Shown piece after piece: positions 1 to 8,692 of a DNA stretch of 64,000 nucleotides. The notes beneath the pieces are model-generated. The model saw only the letters and a list, made by a program, of their open reading frames with translations. It made no database searches and was not told the origin of the DNA. Position 1 is the stretch's first letter. The number at the start of each line of letters is the position of its first letter. Origin of the DNA: Haloprofundus marisrubri (GTDB lineage Archaea; Halobacteriota; Halobacteria; Halobacteriales; Haloferacaceae); the NCBI RefSeq assembly GCF_001469955.1, contig NZ_LOPU01000004.1, forward strand, positions 124,001 to 188,000, given 5' to 3'. The position numbers and the translations under genes are program-made.

Positions 1-927
1 CACCCGATTACGAGCGAGATGCCGCAGCGAGCAGGGATGCGCGAGAGTGCATCAGCCGATAGTACTCTCCTGCTCACGGGGCGAAAGCCCCATCAAGAGC
101 GCGATCCAGAGAATGCAGTCCCGACACTCTGGAACGACGTAAAATCAGACACACGATCGGCCGCCAAGAACGCCGCACGCGATCTAATTGACTCAGGCCT
201 AAGTCTCACAAAGACTGACGTGATTATCAGTGCATTCGGTCCTACCCTCCGCGTCTTCGCTGACGCATATCCGGTTGTCGACGACGAGGACAACAAAGTT
301 CCTCCACGGCGTGCACTTGAGGAAGCACGCGAGGCAGTTACCCAGGTCCTGGTCGACGAATATCTCGAAGCGGAGGGGATTGGCGACCTTGATGATATAA
401 CGGAGTGGTACATTCTCTGTTGGCTCGTCCACGAATCAGATACATTCTCCTACGACGAGGGGCTTCAACTCGGGTACGGTATCGGAGTCGACGTCGACGA
501 CATCAAGCGCAGTACAAAGACTTGGCGCAAGAGCCGGGGCGACATGAGTCTCCGTGGGCACACAGACCGGGTCCAGAACGCCAATGAGAAGCCTGAGAAC
601 CGCTCCAGTCGAACGCCGGTGAATCCTGATGACCTCTCATTCGGCCTTGCTCTGGACAAGGTTCACGCGGCGATGCACATCTACGACGTGAAGGGAGAGA
701 GCGCCTGCTGCGACTGGCTTCGTGAACGGAACTTTGGCTCCGATTCGACGTTCAAAGCGACGCTTCAAGCTCTGCTTCAAGTTCTCCCACACGACCACGA
801 GGACTGGGAACTCGCTCGCGATCTCGCTGTCGGACGAACCCGAGACGTTCTCGATCTCGACTTCAGCCCGAACGTCTTCGCCGAGGACAGTCAGCAGACC
901 CAGCAGACGGGGATTGACGATTACTGA
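1..927 (+). CDS. DUF1156-type adenine-specific DNA methylase, C-terminal part (5' end outside window)
   Basis: The reading frame is open to the left edge, so this is only the last ~308 codons of a longer gene; the first Met in view (base 19) is probably internal. The block with VIISAFGPTLRVFADAYP and the segment DDITEWYILCWLVHE resemble the C-terminal region of the large DUF1156/COG1743 adenine-specific DNA methylases. The catalytic (D/N)PPY and SAM motifs would lie upstream and cannot be checked. These enzymes methylate the host chromosome in defence loci, where they occur with ATPases and PLD/SNF2 helicases. The downstream genes at 1006, 1884 and 2723 run in the same direction with small gaps and include such a helicase, which supports the call. 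The alternative, an unrelated haloarchaeal protein, is less likely. Confidence 0.7.
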   Translation, partial: HPITSEMPQRAGMRESASADSTLLLTGRKPHQERDPENAVPTLWNDVKSDTRSAAKNAARDLIDSGLSLTKTDVIISAFGPTLRVFADAYPVVDDEDNKVPPRRALEEAREAVTQVLVDEYLEAEGIGDLDDITEWYILCWLVHESDTFSYDEGLQLGYGIGVDVDDIKRSTKTWRKSRGDMSLRGHTDRVQNANEKPENRSSRTPVNPDDLSFGLALDKVHAAMHIYDVKGESACCDWLRERNFGSDSTFKATLQALLQVLPHDHEDWELARDLAVGRTRDVLDLDFSPNVFAEDSQQTQQTGIDDY

Positions 928-1005
928 GTAGGCAGTCCCCCCGGCTGCTCTTCCTATCTCTAATTTCTACATTAGACTTATTTTCACACTCTTTGATATG
1001 TCTGC

Positions 1006-1884
1006 ATGGCCCCGCAACGAGCAATTCCCGAGAGAGGGACTGCATCCTTGTCTTCAAGCATCGAGGATCTAAGGAACCGTTTGGAGCAGCTTGTCGAAGA
1101 ACTCGCGGGTGAACGAGACGAATTTCAGACGTCTCCGATTAACGGCAGAATCTACCCAGCGGCTTCGATCGACTATCTCAACGATTCGGGTCTCGTCCAA
1201 GGTGGCAGTTCTCCGAGCTACTGGGGCAGCCTCTGGTCGCTCACCTGCTGCAAACACAAGATGCGTCAGGAACACTTCTTCGATTACTTCGAGGAAGTCG
1301 AGCCCGGAGTGCTCCATCCTACACAGCCTCTATTCGTCTTCACCTGTGCTGGGAAGACGGACTCGGATACACCGGATTGGGCGGCTGGCCGAGAGCGCTG
1401 GCTCACTAGTGTCGCTCTCGTTACTCACGCGTTCAAAGGGATGGACGACTACGGCCGTTTCCTCTTGCAGCAAGACGAAGCAGCCTGGAAAGATCGGATA
1501 ACGACGCAGGAGTCGTCCGAGGAAACTTCCTGGGCGAGAAAGAAGGGCGACTGCCACGCGATCATCGAGGACGGCGAGGTAGTTGGCGTCGACTCCCCGT
1601 ATCCAGAGCACGACCACGTGTCCAGTTCGGGAACCTCGTCGTGTGGGTGTAGCACGACAGTCAATCCGGAATACGACCACGTCTATCACGAGGACAACGA
1701 TACGTCGATTCTGAAGTTCGCCTCGACATCGAATTATTGGCTGAGTTGGTCGAAGCCCCAGTTCTACTGGACCGTTGGAAATGGGCCTGATTTTGTGGGC
1801 GGTGGCCAGGGCACGGTAGCCTATCGCAAGTCCAGTGAGTCGCAGACGGATACCATCCTGTCCGAGCTCAGGAGCGCCCTCTGA
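1006..1884 (+). CDS. uncharacterised protein in the methylase/helicase operon
   Basis: This protein has 292 residues. I do not recognise a family. A short N-terminal helical segment (residues ~15-40, LRNRLEQLVEELAGERDEF) is followed by a globular part with a CCKHKMR stretch near residue 81, a hydrophobic FVFTC strand, and a later cluster of His, Cys and Asp (residues ~200-225) that could bind metal. The stop codon overlaps the ATG of the next gene by one base (TGATG), so the two proteins are translationally coupled and probably work together. The gene starts 78 bases after the methylase. By position it may assist base modification or recognition, but this is inference only. Confidence 0.75.
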   Translation: MAPQRAIPERGTASLSSSIEDLRNRLEQLVEELAGERDEFQTSPINGRIYPAASIDYLNDSGLVQGGSSPSYWGSLWSLTCCKHKMRQEHFFDYFEEVEPGVLHPTQPLFVFTCAGKTDSDTPDWAAGRERWLTSVALVTHAFKGMDDYGRFLLQQDEAAWKDRITTQESSEETSWARKKGDCHAIIEDGEVVGVDSPYPEHDHVSSSGTSSCGCSTTVNPEYDHVYHEDNDTSILKFASTSNYWLSWSKPQFYWTVGNGPDFVGGGQGTVAYRKSSESQTDTILSELRSAL

Positions 1885-2651
1885 TGACCGTCGTCCTCGT
1901 CGGCGTCGGTGCCGATACGGAGCATCTCCGACCCGCGCTGGAGTTGACTGAAGACGGAACGTTCGACTACATCCCGATCCCGGAATCGCACCCCACGACC
2001 GAAGAATCCACGTACGGAAATTGGAAGCTGCAACACCGGGGCGGATATGCGTCCGAGTTCGTCGACAAAATCAGTCCCCGAGGAGATGATAGTGACTGGA
2101 TCCAAGACTCTGAGCGAATCGAATCCCATCCGGTACATCACGACCCAAACTTCGAGGTGATGACGTTCGGTGATCGACGAGGACAGGGTGGAAAGGGGAC
2201 GACGTTGGTGAAACATCTAGAGTCAACGGGTAAGGACGTGCTCGGCTTCTACACCGGGATGAGAGAGGGCCCGGACGATTCGAACCTGAACCGATTCCTC
2301 TACGGGTACATGACGGTCGAAGTGGTCCACGACCTGTCTCAGCTCGGCGGAGACGAATACCACGATGCAATCGGACAGTTCCCTGAGAACGCACATGCTA
2401 AGCGACTCGCCGCAGCTGGTACTCCGAAGCATGACGACCTCGTAATTGTTGAGGGATGCAGTCCCACCTCGAAAATAGGGACTCCAATCAAAATCAGCGA
2501 ACGGCTTGATCAGCCCCCATGGTATCAGGTGAGTCAGAGCTTCGCAGACGAATTCAACGTGAAGGGTGGACAGAAGGGAATCGGTCGAAAGTTCCCACTG
2601 ATTCTGGATATGGACGGGGATGAGTTCATAAACAAGGTTGAGAGCACCTGA
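1884..2651 (+). CDS. Nmad3-like (nucleotide modification associated domain 3) protein
   Basis: This protein has 255 residues. The N-terminus, a hydrophobic VVLVGVG strand followed by LTEDGTFDYIPIPES, resembles the start of the Nmad3 family, whose members open with a short beta strand and then a DGxxxxxPIP motif. The Nmad3 family was defined computationally in association with DNA base hypermodification; its biochemical role is unknown to me. The central part contains LGFYTGMREGP and GYMTVEVVHDL, consistent with an alpha/beta fold. It is translationally coupled to the preceding unknown gene and lies 71 bases before the PLD-SNF2 helicase. Together with the methylase this suggests a modification-linked defence operon. 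The family call rests on a short motif and is moderate. Confidence 0.55.
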   Translation: MTVVLVGVGADTEHLRPALELTEDGTFDYIPIPESHPTTEESTYGNWKLQHRGGYASEFVDKISPRGDDSDWIQDSERIESHPVHHDPNFEVMTFGDRRGQGGKGTTLVKHLESTGKDVLGFYTGMREGPDDSNLNRFLYGYMTVEVVHDLSQLGGDEYHDAIGQFPENAHAKRLAAAGTPKHDDLVIVEGCSPTSKIGTPIKISERLDQPPWYQVSQSFADEFNVKGGQKGIGRKFPLILDMDGDEFINKVEST

Positions 2652-2722
2652 ATCAGTTCTCCAGCACTCTTCGTCACACAATATAAGTGGGAATGCTGTG
2701 AACTCAGAGCCAAGTTTCCATA

Positions 2723-5700
2723 ATGTCGACTTTCCCGGATCGAACTTGGTCCTCAATCTACGAGAGCAAGCCCGCTGCCGACGGGATGTATCTTGTTGAC
2801 GAATTCTACGTACCGGCGTTGGAACGGTCAATTCAATACGACCGAATCGCGGGCTACTTCTCTAGCAGCGCGCTCGCGGTTGCCTCCAGAGGGATTGACG
2901 CGCTCCTCGAGAACGACGGTGAAATGCGATTGGTTGTGGGAACGGAACTCTACACGACTGACCGTCCCGTTTTCGAGGCACTCACCGACGAGCTCACTGA
3001 ATCTCTGGACGAACTGGACGACGAACAACTGGACGCCCAGCTCCAACTTCTCGCTCGGCTCCTCCGTGAGGATCGGCTTCACATCAAAGTCGCTGTCCCT
3101 CGTCAGGGTTCGTGGCGCATCTTCCACCCGAAGATGGGTGTCTTCCACGACGAAGACGGGAACGCGCTCTCTTTCGAGGGGAGCGTCAACGAGACCGTCG
3201 GCGGGTGGAAGAACAACTACGAGCGGTTCAAGGTCCATCGTTCGTGGGTCGACCAACAGTCGACGTACGTCGACGGCGACGTCGACACGTTCGAGCGCCT
3301 CTGGAAAGACGAACACCCCTACGTCGAGGTCTACGACCTCCCAGAGGCCATCAAGGAAGAGCTCATCGACTGGAAAGACCCGGACTCGCAGACGAAGCTT
3401 GAGGAAGCAATCCAGATCGCCCGAGGCGAAGCACCCCCGACCGACCGCGACAAAGCCAATATCATCGCTGACGGCCCGCTCTCTCCCGGCGGTCTCGCGC
3501 TCGCAGAGAAAGGGAGTACGATCACGCCGTGGCCGCACCAACGGGTCGTCTCCGACACGCTCGTCAACACCTATCCAAACAGCTTCTTGCTATGCGACGA
3601 AGTTGGTCTCGGAAAGACCATCGAGGCGGGCTTGACACTCTCACGTCTTGGACTCACCGACGAACTCGAAACCGGGCTGCTGCTCGTTCCAGCGAGTCTC
3701 ACAGTCCAGTGGCAAGAGGAGATGTGGGAGAAGTTCAACCTGAATACGTATCGGTACGAACGCGGGAGTGACTACGAGTACGCCTTCATCGACGCCTTTG
3801 GTCGTGAGCACACTCCTCCTACAGCATCAGAACTCGACCTCGAGAGTAGCGAACACAAACAGGCATGGGTCGAGAGCCCTATCTGGAGATTCCTCCACGA
3901 GCAACAAACCGCCGCCAGCGCCCCGTCGATCATCATCATGTCCTGGCACACGGCACGGCTGAAGGACCGGTGGGATCAGGTAGCACCAGAGGACGGTGGC
4001 CACGTCCGGACGCGGGAGGACGTCCCAGGGAGCTGTCGTGGCCGACAACCAGCGAACCGAGAGGGTGTCTGGGATGCCGTCATCGTCGACGAGGCACACA
4101 ACGGCCGCGAGGGAAGCAATTTCTACTCGATGCTCGAACGGCTTCGTGATCATACACAGACCTACTACCTGCTCACGGCGACGCCGATGCAGCTGCACGC
4201 TGGCGAACTGTATGATCTGATGGCTCTGCTTGATCTCCCCGGTGAATGGGGCAATCAGGAAAACTTCGTGGAGTTCTTTGAGACACGACGGGCACTCACG
4301 AAGGCCTTCGACGAGGTTTTCGGAGGGGGCGACTCGTCTGGACACACCGACTCGTGGTCCGCACAAGCAACACTCACAGAGGGTCGATATCAGGACCGTA
4401 TCTCTGGGTCTCGAAGTCTCTCAGATCGGGTCTTCGACTCTGTTGGTGCAGAAATTGACGTGAGAGATGAACAGCATGCACGCTCCATCGCGAAGCAGCG
4501 TGTCCTGCGTGCCTGTGACCTCGCTAGCGATTATGGTGAGCACTACGACGGGTATGTCGAACTGTTCGAGTCCTCGATGGAAGAGTACGACGTCGATCCG
4601 TTCGACGCCAAGGAGGACGAGAAGTTGAAGTATCTTCTCTATCCCGAATGGAAGGCCGACGAAGAGTGGCTGACCTACTCACGAAACGAGCGACTTGCGG
4701 CGCTTGACGAGCTGTCAGAGTCCGGCTGGCAAGTTGTTCAGGACGTTCTCTCTGAATCTACGCCTGTCGATGCGCTTATCCATCGGAACACTCGTGACAC
4801 CCTTCGAAAGTACGAACGGGTCGGCCTTCTTGACGCGACGGTTCCTGACCGTGATCCAGAACAGCACAAGATTGAGCTCACCGAGGAGACGCGACGTGTG
4901 TACGACCGCATCGACGACTACACGAGGAAGTTCTACAAACTTGCTCAGCAGTCAGACGAGGCAGAATCCCGTGCAATCGGGTTCGTGATGACCACGTATC
5001 GGCAACGTCTCACCAGCAGCGTGTACGCAATTTCACAGAGTCTCCAAAACCGGCTCCGAAAACTTCGGGGACAGCGTACCGTGCTGAAAGGTAAGCAACA
5101 AGTAAAGGACAGTCCTGATGCGAGTACCCCGCAAGTCGTCATGGAGACACTTGCTGAGTATGATCTCGATGACTCCGAAGCACTCGATGAGGTAGAAGGA
5201 GATCTCGAAGATGCGGACCTCGCGGAGATCATTCCTAACGTTACCGATGAAGGGCTTTACCTGCTGGAACAGGAGATTAATGAGTTAGAGTCGTTCGTGG
5301 ATGAGCTCGCAGCGATTGACCAAGACCCGAAGATTGGGCAGTTAATTGAGGATCTCAACGAGTTAGACCGCGAGGGTCACAACCGAGCGATTGTATTCAC
5401 CCAGTACGCAGACACGATGGACTTCATCCGCCAGAGTCTCGTCTCTATTCACGGTGAAACGGTCGCAACCTATTCCGGCCGCGGTGGCGAGGTGTACGAC
5501 GGAGAGTCTGGAGAGTGGAGACAGGTCGGTAAGGAGCGCGTGAAGCGCGAGTTCTCATCTGACGAAGGTCACGTCGATATCCTCGTCTGTACCGACTCTG
5601 CGAGTGAAGGTCTCAACCTGCAGGAATGTGGCGCACTTATCAACTACGACCTGCCGTGGAATCCGATGCGCGTCGAGCAGCGAATCGGCAGAATCGACCG

Positions 5701-6661
5701 TATCGGACAGCGGTTCGATGAAGTCATCATCCTCAACTACAGCTACGAGGATACTGTCGAGACAGATATTTACGATCGGCTCGACGACCGAATCGGCTTG
5801 TTCGAGAACGTTGTCGGCGAGATGCAGCCCATCCTCTCTGGGGTGAGCCGCCAGATTCGAGATGCAGCCCTCAAAACCGACCGTGAGGAGAGCAGACAGG
5901 TCGTCGAAGAGGCTGACCGCGAATTCTCCAAGCAGATCGAAAAGCAAGAACAAGGTGACAGAGTTGATGTCGGTGAATCGCTAGACTCCGTCGATTCGCT
6001 GGTCGCACAGGACGTTATTGATGAGGCAAAGCTCGATGCGTGGCAGTCCTACAACCATCCTGATATCGTCGACGTTGGAGATACTGAGTACGAGTATCCA
6101 GCCCCGTTTGAGGTCAAGAGCCTGCAGGCGTTTTTCGTCGGCAATGAGACGCTGGTTGACTTAGGTGTCGAATTCACGCAAATCGACAACCTGAAACTTG
6201 ATGTAGATGACCTCGACTCTGTCGACGAGTTCGCCTTTGAAGCGAGCACGTATCGACTCACTACTAACGGAGCATCGATTGAGCTTCCGCAGTCCGGTGG
6301 AGAGCAGACACTTGCTCAAGCGATTGCACCAGCAGACGATATGGTCGCAGTGACGTTCTCCGCAGAATGTGCGGACGAATTCCCATCTGTGCATCACCTA
6401 GCGCCAGGCAACCCCATGGTGACCCAGCTCGTCAACGTGATTCGTGCCACAAACGAAGACTCCCAGCGCTTGATTCGCCAAGTAGAGTCTCGAGAGGGTG
6501 TTACAGATCAACCCATTATCTGTGGGTGGGGCCGAGACGGTGTCCTTAGTCGACTAATCGACGATGGGACAGTAGCTGAAGAGATTGACGTAAGCGTACT
6601 CCGTACCTGGTGTGAAGAATTTCACCAAAATCGAGAGCAGACAGCTACAAACTCCCTGTGA
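2723..6661 (+). CDS. PLD-family nuclease fused to SNF2/HepA-type helicase
   Basis: This protein has 1312 residues. The N-terminal ~200 residues form a phospholipase-D-type domain: H135-x-K137 in IFHPKMGVFHDE and the GSVNE motif at 153-157 make one HKD half-site. An SF2 (SNF2/RapA) motor follows, with Walker A in CDEVGLGKTIEAG near residue 290, the DEAH box in VIVDEAHNG near 455, motif III TATPMQLH, and the C-terminal lobe with VFTQYADTMDF, SEGLNLQ and the RIGRIDRIGQ motif VI. The gap between lobes is long and charged. Such proteins couple DNA translocation to cleavage in prokaryotic defence loci that also encode DUF1156 methylases. It is the last gene of the methylase operon. The C-terminal ~300 residues are unassigned. 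The frame is intact, so it is probably functional. Confidence 0.93.
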   Translation: MSTFPDRTWSSIYESKPAADGMYLVDEFYVPALERSIQYDRIAGYFSSSALAVASRGIDALLENDGEMRLVVGTELYTTDRPVFEALTDELTESLDELDDEQLDAQLQLLARLLREDRLHIKVAVPRQGSWRIFHPKMGVFHDEDGNALSFEGSVNETVGGWKNNYERFKVHRSWVDQQSTYVDGDVDTFERLWKDEHPYVEVYDLPEAIKEELIDWKDPDSQTKLEEAIQIARGEAPPTDRDKANIIADGPLSPGGLALAEKGSTITPWPHQRVVSDTLVNTYPNSFLLCDEVGLGKTIEAGLTLSRLGLTDELETGLLLVPASLTVQWQEEMWEKFNLNTYRYERGSDYEYAFIDAFGREHTPPTASELDLESSEHKQAWVESPIWRFLHEQQTAASAPSIIIMSWHTARLKDRWDQVAPEDGGHVRTREDVPGSCRGRQPANREGVWDAVIVDEAHNGREGSNFYSMLERLRDHTQTYYLLTATPMQLHAGELYDLMALLDLPGEWGNQENFVEFFETRRALTKAFDEVFGGGDSSGHTDSWSAQATLTEGRYQDRISGSRSLSDRVFDSVGAEIDVRDEQHARSIAKQRVLRACDLASDYGEHYDGYVELFESSMEEYDVDPFDAKEDEKLKYLLYPEWKADEEWLTYSRNERLAALDELSESGWQVVQDVLSESTPVDALIHRNTRDTLRKYERVGLLDATVPDRDPEQHKIELTEETRRVYDRIDDYTRKFYKLAQQSDEAESRAIGFVMTTYRQRLTSSVYAISQSLQNRLRKLRGQRTVLKGKQQVKDSPDASTPQVVMETLAEYDLDDSEALDEVEGDLEDADLAEIIPNVTDEGLYLLEQEINELESFVDELAAIDQDPKIGQLIEDLNELDREGHNRAIVFTQYADTMDFIRQSLVSIHGETVATYSGRGGEVYDGESGEWRQVGKERVKREFSSDEGHVDILVCTDSASEGLNLQECGALINYDLPWNPMRVEQRIGRIDRIGQRFDEVIILNYSYEDTVETDIYDRLDDRIGLFENVVGEMQPILSGVSRQIRDAALKTDREESRQVVEEADREFSKQIEKQEQGDRVDVGESLDSVDSLVAQDVIDEAKLDAWQSYNHPDIVDVGDTEYEYPAPFEVKSLQAFFVGNETLVDLGVEFTQIDNLKLDVDDLDSVDEFAFEASTYRLTTNGASIELPQSGGEQTLAQAIAPADDMVAVTFSAECADEFPSVHHLAPGNPMVTQLVNVIRATNEDSQRLIRQVESREGVTDQPIICGWGRDGVLSRLIDDGTVAEEIDVSVLRTWCEEFHQNREQTATNSL

Positions 6662-7067
6662 ATAACCGTCTGCTATCGAGAATAGAATGCTGAAAACGTC
6701 GAGCGTGCTATACGTGATTTCTCTCGACGACTATGTCTGTCGGGTCACTCTATACGAGGGTAGTGGAGTATCGAGTGGTGGCAGTTGACGTCGTGCCCTG
6801 AAAAGTCGACGATAAAGTCAGTTAGCCGGTGCAATTGTGTTGGCTGTATCCTTCTTCAGCACCCACGAGTACAATATCATCGGTGAACTGGAGGGCTTTC
6901 ACGCCGCGAATAACGAGTCGAGCACCATTCACCACAACCTTGACCGTGTCACTCCGTTCCACAGCCGATGTACCCACCGCTAACAGACACTTCCCTACAC
7001 ACTACAACACAACTGTACTAGAGTCGTGTGAAACGGCGGTGGGATAACCGCGTGAAAGATACCCATC
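6662..7067. other. intergenic region with a possible 51-codon minus-strand ORF
   Basis: This stretch of about 400 bases separates the defence operon from the convergent small-gene operon. The only thing of note is a minus-strand reading frame from a GTG at 6977 to a TAA at 6822-6824. It encodes about 51 residues of beta-rich, protein-like composition (SDTVKVVVNGARLVIRGV and DDIVLVGAEEGYS). It could be a real small gene or the tail of a lost one. No promoter element stands out. Confidence 0.35.
6822..6977 (-). CDS. possible small beta-rich protein or gene remnant
   Basis: This is a minus-strand GTG-initiated frame of 51 codons ending in TAA. The translation alternates hydrophobic and polar residues (VKVVVNGARLVIRGVKALQF, then DDIVLVGAEEG) as real beta-sheet proteins do, and contains acidic residues typical of halophiles. 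The upstream frame stays open a few codons further to a TAG. No family was recognised. It could be a decayed gene. Confidence 0.25.
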   Translation of the reverse strand: MGTSAVERSDTVKVVVNGARLVIRGVKALQFTDDIVLVGAEEGYSQHNCTG

Positions 7068-7544
7068 TTAGACCCTCCGTCCCCCGGGTGCGTTATTCGC
7101 GGCGTGAATCAACGCCTCATCGTTCACACCCTCAAAATTCACGAGCACACGATTCGACCGACCGTCACTCGTCTCATACGAGAAGCCTTCGAGTTCTCCG
7201 GCGAGTTCCATGAGGTCATAGCAATGTCCTGGCGATGGGTGACCATTGAAGAGCCACTTGACATCCTTGTACTCCATCTGTGACTTCCCAGTCTGTCGAC
7301 TGGCCGCGTGCTCAACGAGCTTCTTGCGAATCCTGTGAACCTTCTGTGACCGCGTGAGTTGCTCATACGCTACCGACTCAGGGTCGGGAGAGACGAGTTG
7401 TTCAATCTCAGCCAACCGCGTACTGAGCCGCTCATTCTCAGCTTCGAGTTCGTCGATACGGTCGAAAGCAGCGACCCGTGCTCTGTTTAACGCCTCAAAC
7501 CGCGCTTCCAAATCATCGAACTTCGCTTGGAGCGTCTCGCTCAT
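7068..7544 (-). CDS. haloarchaeal coiled-coil protein of unknown function
   Basis: This protein has 158 residues. The first ~50 residues form a heptad-rich coiled coil (AKFDDLEARFEALNRARVAA then DELEAENERLSTRLAEIE). A globular part follows, with MEYKDVKWLFNGHPSPGHCYDLMELAG, typical of a small DNA-associated haloarchaeal family seen on mobile regions. Its ATG overlaps the stop of the preceding zinc-finger gene (ATGA), so it is translated as the last gene of a three-gene operon. The function is not known. The coiled coil suggests it forms dimers. Confidence 0.75.
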   Translation of the reverse strand: MSETLQAKFDDLEARFEALNRARVAAFDRIDELEAENERLSTRLAEIEQLVSPDPESVAYEQLTRSQKVHRIRKKLVEHAASRQTGKSQMEYKDVKWLFNGHPSPGHCYDLMELAGELEGFSYETSDGRSNRVLVNFEGVNDEALIHAANNAPGGRRV

Positions 7545-7705
7545 TGACGCTCCTCCGAGCAGGTATCAGTTTCCGACGACTCAGTATGTAGTCCGTCGGC
7601 CCAGTGGCGGTCAAGGAATGCTTCACAATCGTGGTCGAGGATGCGTTCTGGGAGTCCAATTGCCCCACAGACTTCGCACTTAGTGAGATCTGTACCGAGA
7701 CTCAT
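7541..7705 (-). CDS. small zinc-finger protein (54 residues)
   Basis: I chose the start at 7705 because that ATG overlaps the TGA of the upstream gene by four bases (ATGA); an upstream in-frame start at 7735 would run into that gene. The protein has a CEVCG knuckle near residue 9 and a later DHDCEAFLDRHW segment, which together could hold one zinc ion (C-x2-C...H-x-C). Its own stop overlaps the start of the coiled-coil gene at 7544. It is probably a DNA- or protein-binding accessory; no specific function is recognised. Confidence 0.65.
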   Translation of the reverse strand: MSLGTDLTKCEVCGAIGLPERILDHDCEAFLDRHWADGLHTESSETDTCSEERQ

Positions 7706-7896
7706 CCGAGTACACACTCCGACTTGTGGAAGCACGAGACGTCTATGAGGACGCTACGGTCAGCCGCTTCTGCATGACAATAATCACAGCGGTAGTAGGT
7801 TTGGCCGCCCTGTGACTGTGGTTCGCGGAATGGTCCAGTAATTACTACGTCGACTGTGCCGGTGGTTTCAATACCGGCGCTTGCTTCGATACTCAT
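7702..7896 (-). CDS. small zinc-finger protein (64 residues), first gene of a coupled operon
   Basis: The start is placed at the ATG at 7896 (MSIEASAGIE); the upstream in-frame Met at 7938 is less likely because it would extend the protein with unusual sequence. The C-terminal half holds YRCDYCHAEA and a later CFHKSEC, a four-ligand zinc motif. Two more genes follow with ATGA overlaps, making a compact three-gene cistron. Upstream, at 7924-7941, lies a 6-base inverted repeat (ACGGTG/CACCGT) that could be an operator, though this is only a guess. Confidence 0.6.
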   Translation of the reverse strand: MSIEASAGIETTGTVDVVITGPFREPQSQGGQTYYRCDYCHAEAADRSVLIDVSCFHKSECVLG

Positions 7897-8068
7897 GGTT
7901 CTTGACACTGCGAGAACCAGGCTACGGTGTTCCAGCACCGTGCCGCCTTATGCGACGTTACCAGTTCTCAGTCACAACTACTCTCCAAGACCGCTTAACA
8001 CTTGCTGTATACAACAACCTTGTCTCATAGGACAACTTAATAGGGTCGAACTCCGATAGGTGCTTAGG

Positions 8069-8659
8069 ATGTCAGTGACCAAACGTTCGTATATGGCAAC
8101 TGGGCGCGCATTGACCACTGAAAGTGAACGTGAGTATATAGCAGGAGAGCACGGCGACCAACGCCGCTACGAAGCCACTTCGCGAGTCCGATCACGAATT
8201 ACTGGTCCCTTAGCCGATGATGTCGAATTTCTAGCTGAGCACCGACCGGATTTGCTTGAAGAACTTCGAGAAGTCGTATGTGAACAGACCAATTGAGTGG
8301 ATGCAATTGCCCCGTTCCAGAGCTTCGGTATTCCAGGGAAGGCACATACACCAGACAATCTAATAACGCTGTGTCGTTCATGCCATCGCGCTGTTGAGGG
8401 CTTACGGCATGACGAATTAGCAGCGGTACTCAGCATCCGTCGGGATGAGGAAAGTAGAAAGTATTCTCAAGGGTTTGAGGATGAAAAATTTCTCACTGCA
8501 ATTCGTGAACTTGGTGGTTCGGCAGGGACATCCGAAATAGCTGAGAACGTGGGATGTGACCGCCGCACTGCATACGTTCGACTCAAGGATCTCGAAGAGG
8601 ACGAACGTGTTGGGAGTCGAAAGATCGGTAACTCGCTTCTATGGTCAGTATCTGAATAA
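8069..8659 (+). pseudogene. HTH-HNH nuclease-like gene interrupted by an in-frame TGA
   Basis: Two reading frames in the same phase, 8069-8296 and 8297-8659, abut at a TGA (8294-8296). The first ends in LLEELREVVCEQ, the usual run-in to the first Cys of a haloarchaeal HNH zinc finger. The second opens with DAIAPFQSFG and continues NLITLCRSCHRAVEG, the second half of an HNH motif. It ends with a winged helix (SAGTSEIAENVGCDRRTAYV and a KIGNSLLW wing). A few residues around the first CxxC and the HH pair seem missing as well as the stop. The simplest reading is a decayed HTH-HNH gene, although the C-terminal HTH part could still be translated from the GTG at 8297. Confidence 0.6.
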
Positions 8660-8692
8660 GAAGCGGTCACAAATGTACAAACAGATTATCAA

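Noticed and set aside
2828-3541. A 237-codon minus-strand frame
   Set aside because: It lies opposite the PLD domain of the helicase fusion, whose HKD motif is intact on the plus strand.
3827-4366. A 179-codon minus-strand frame
   Set aside because: It is a shadow of the SNF2 motor, with no motif of its own.
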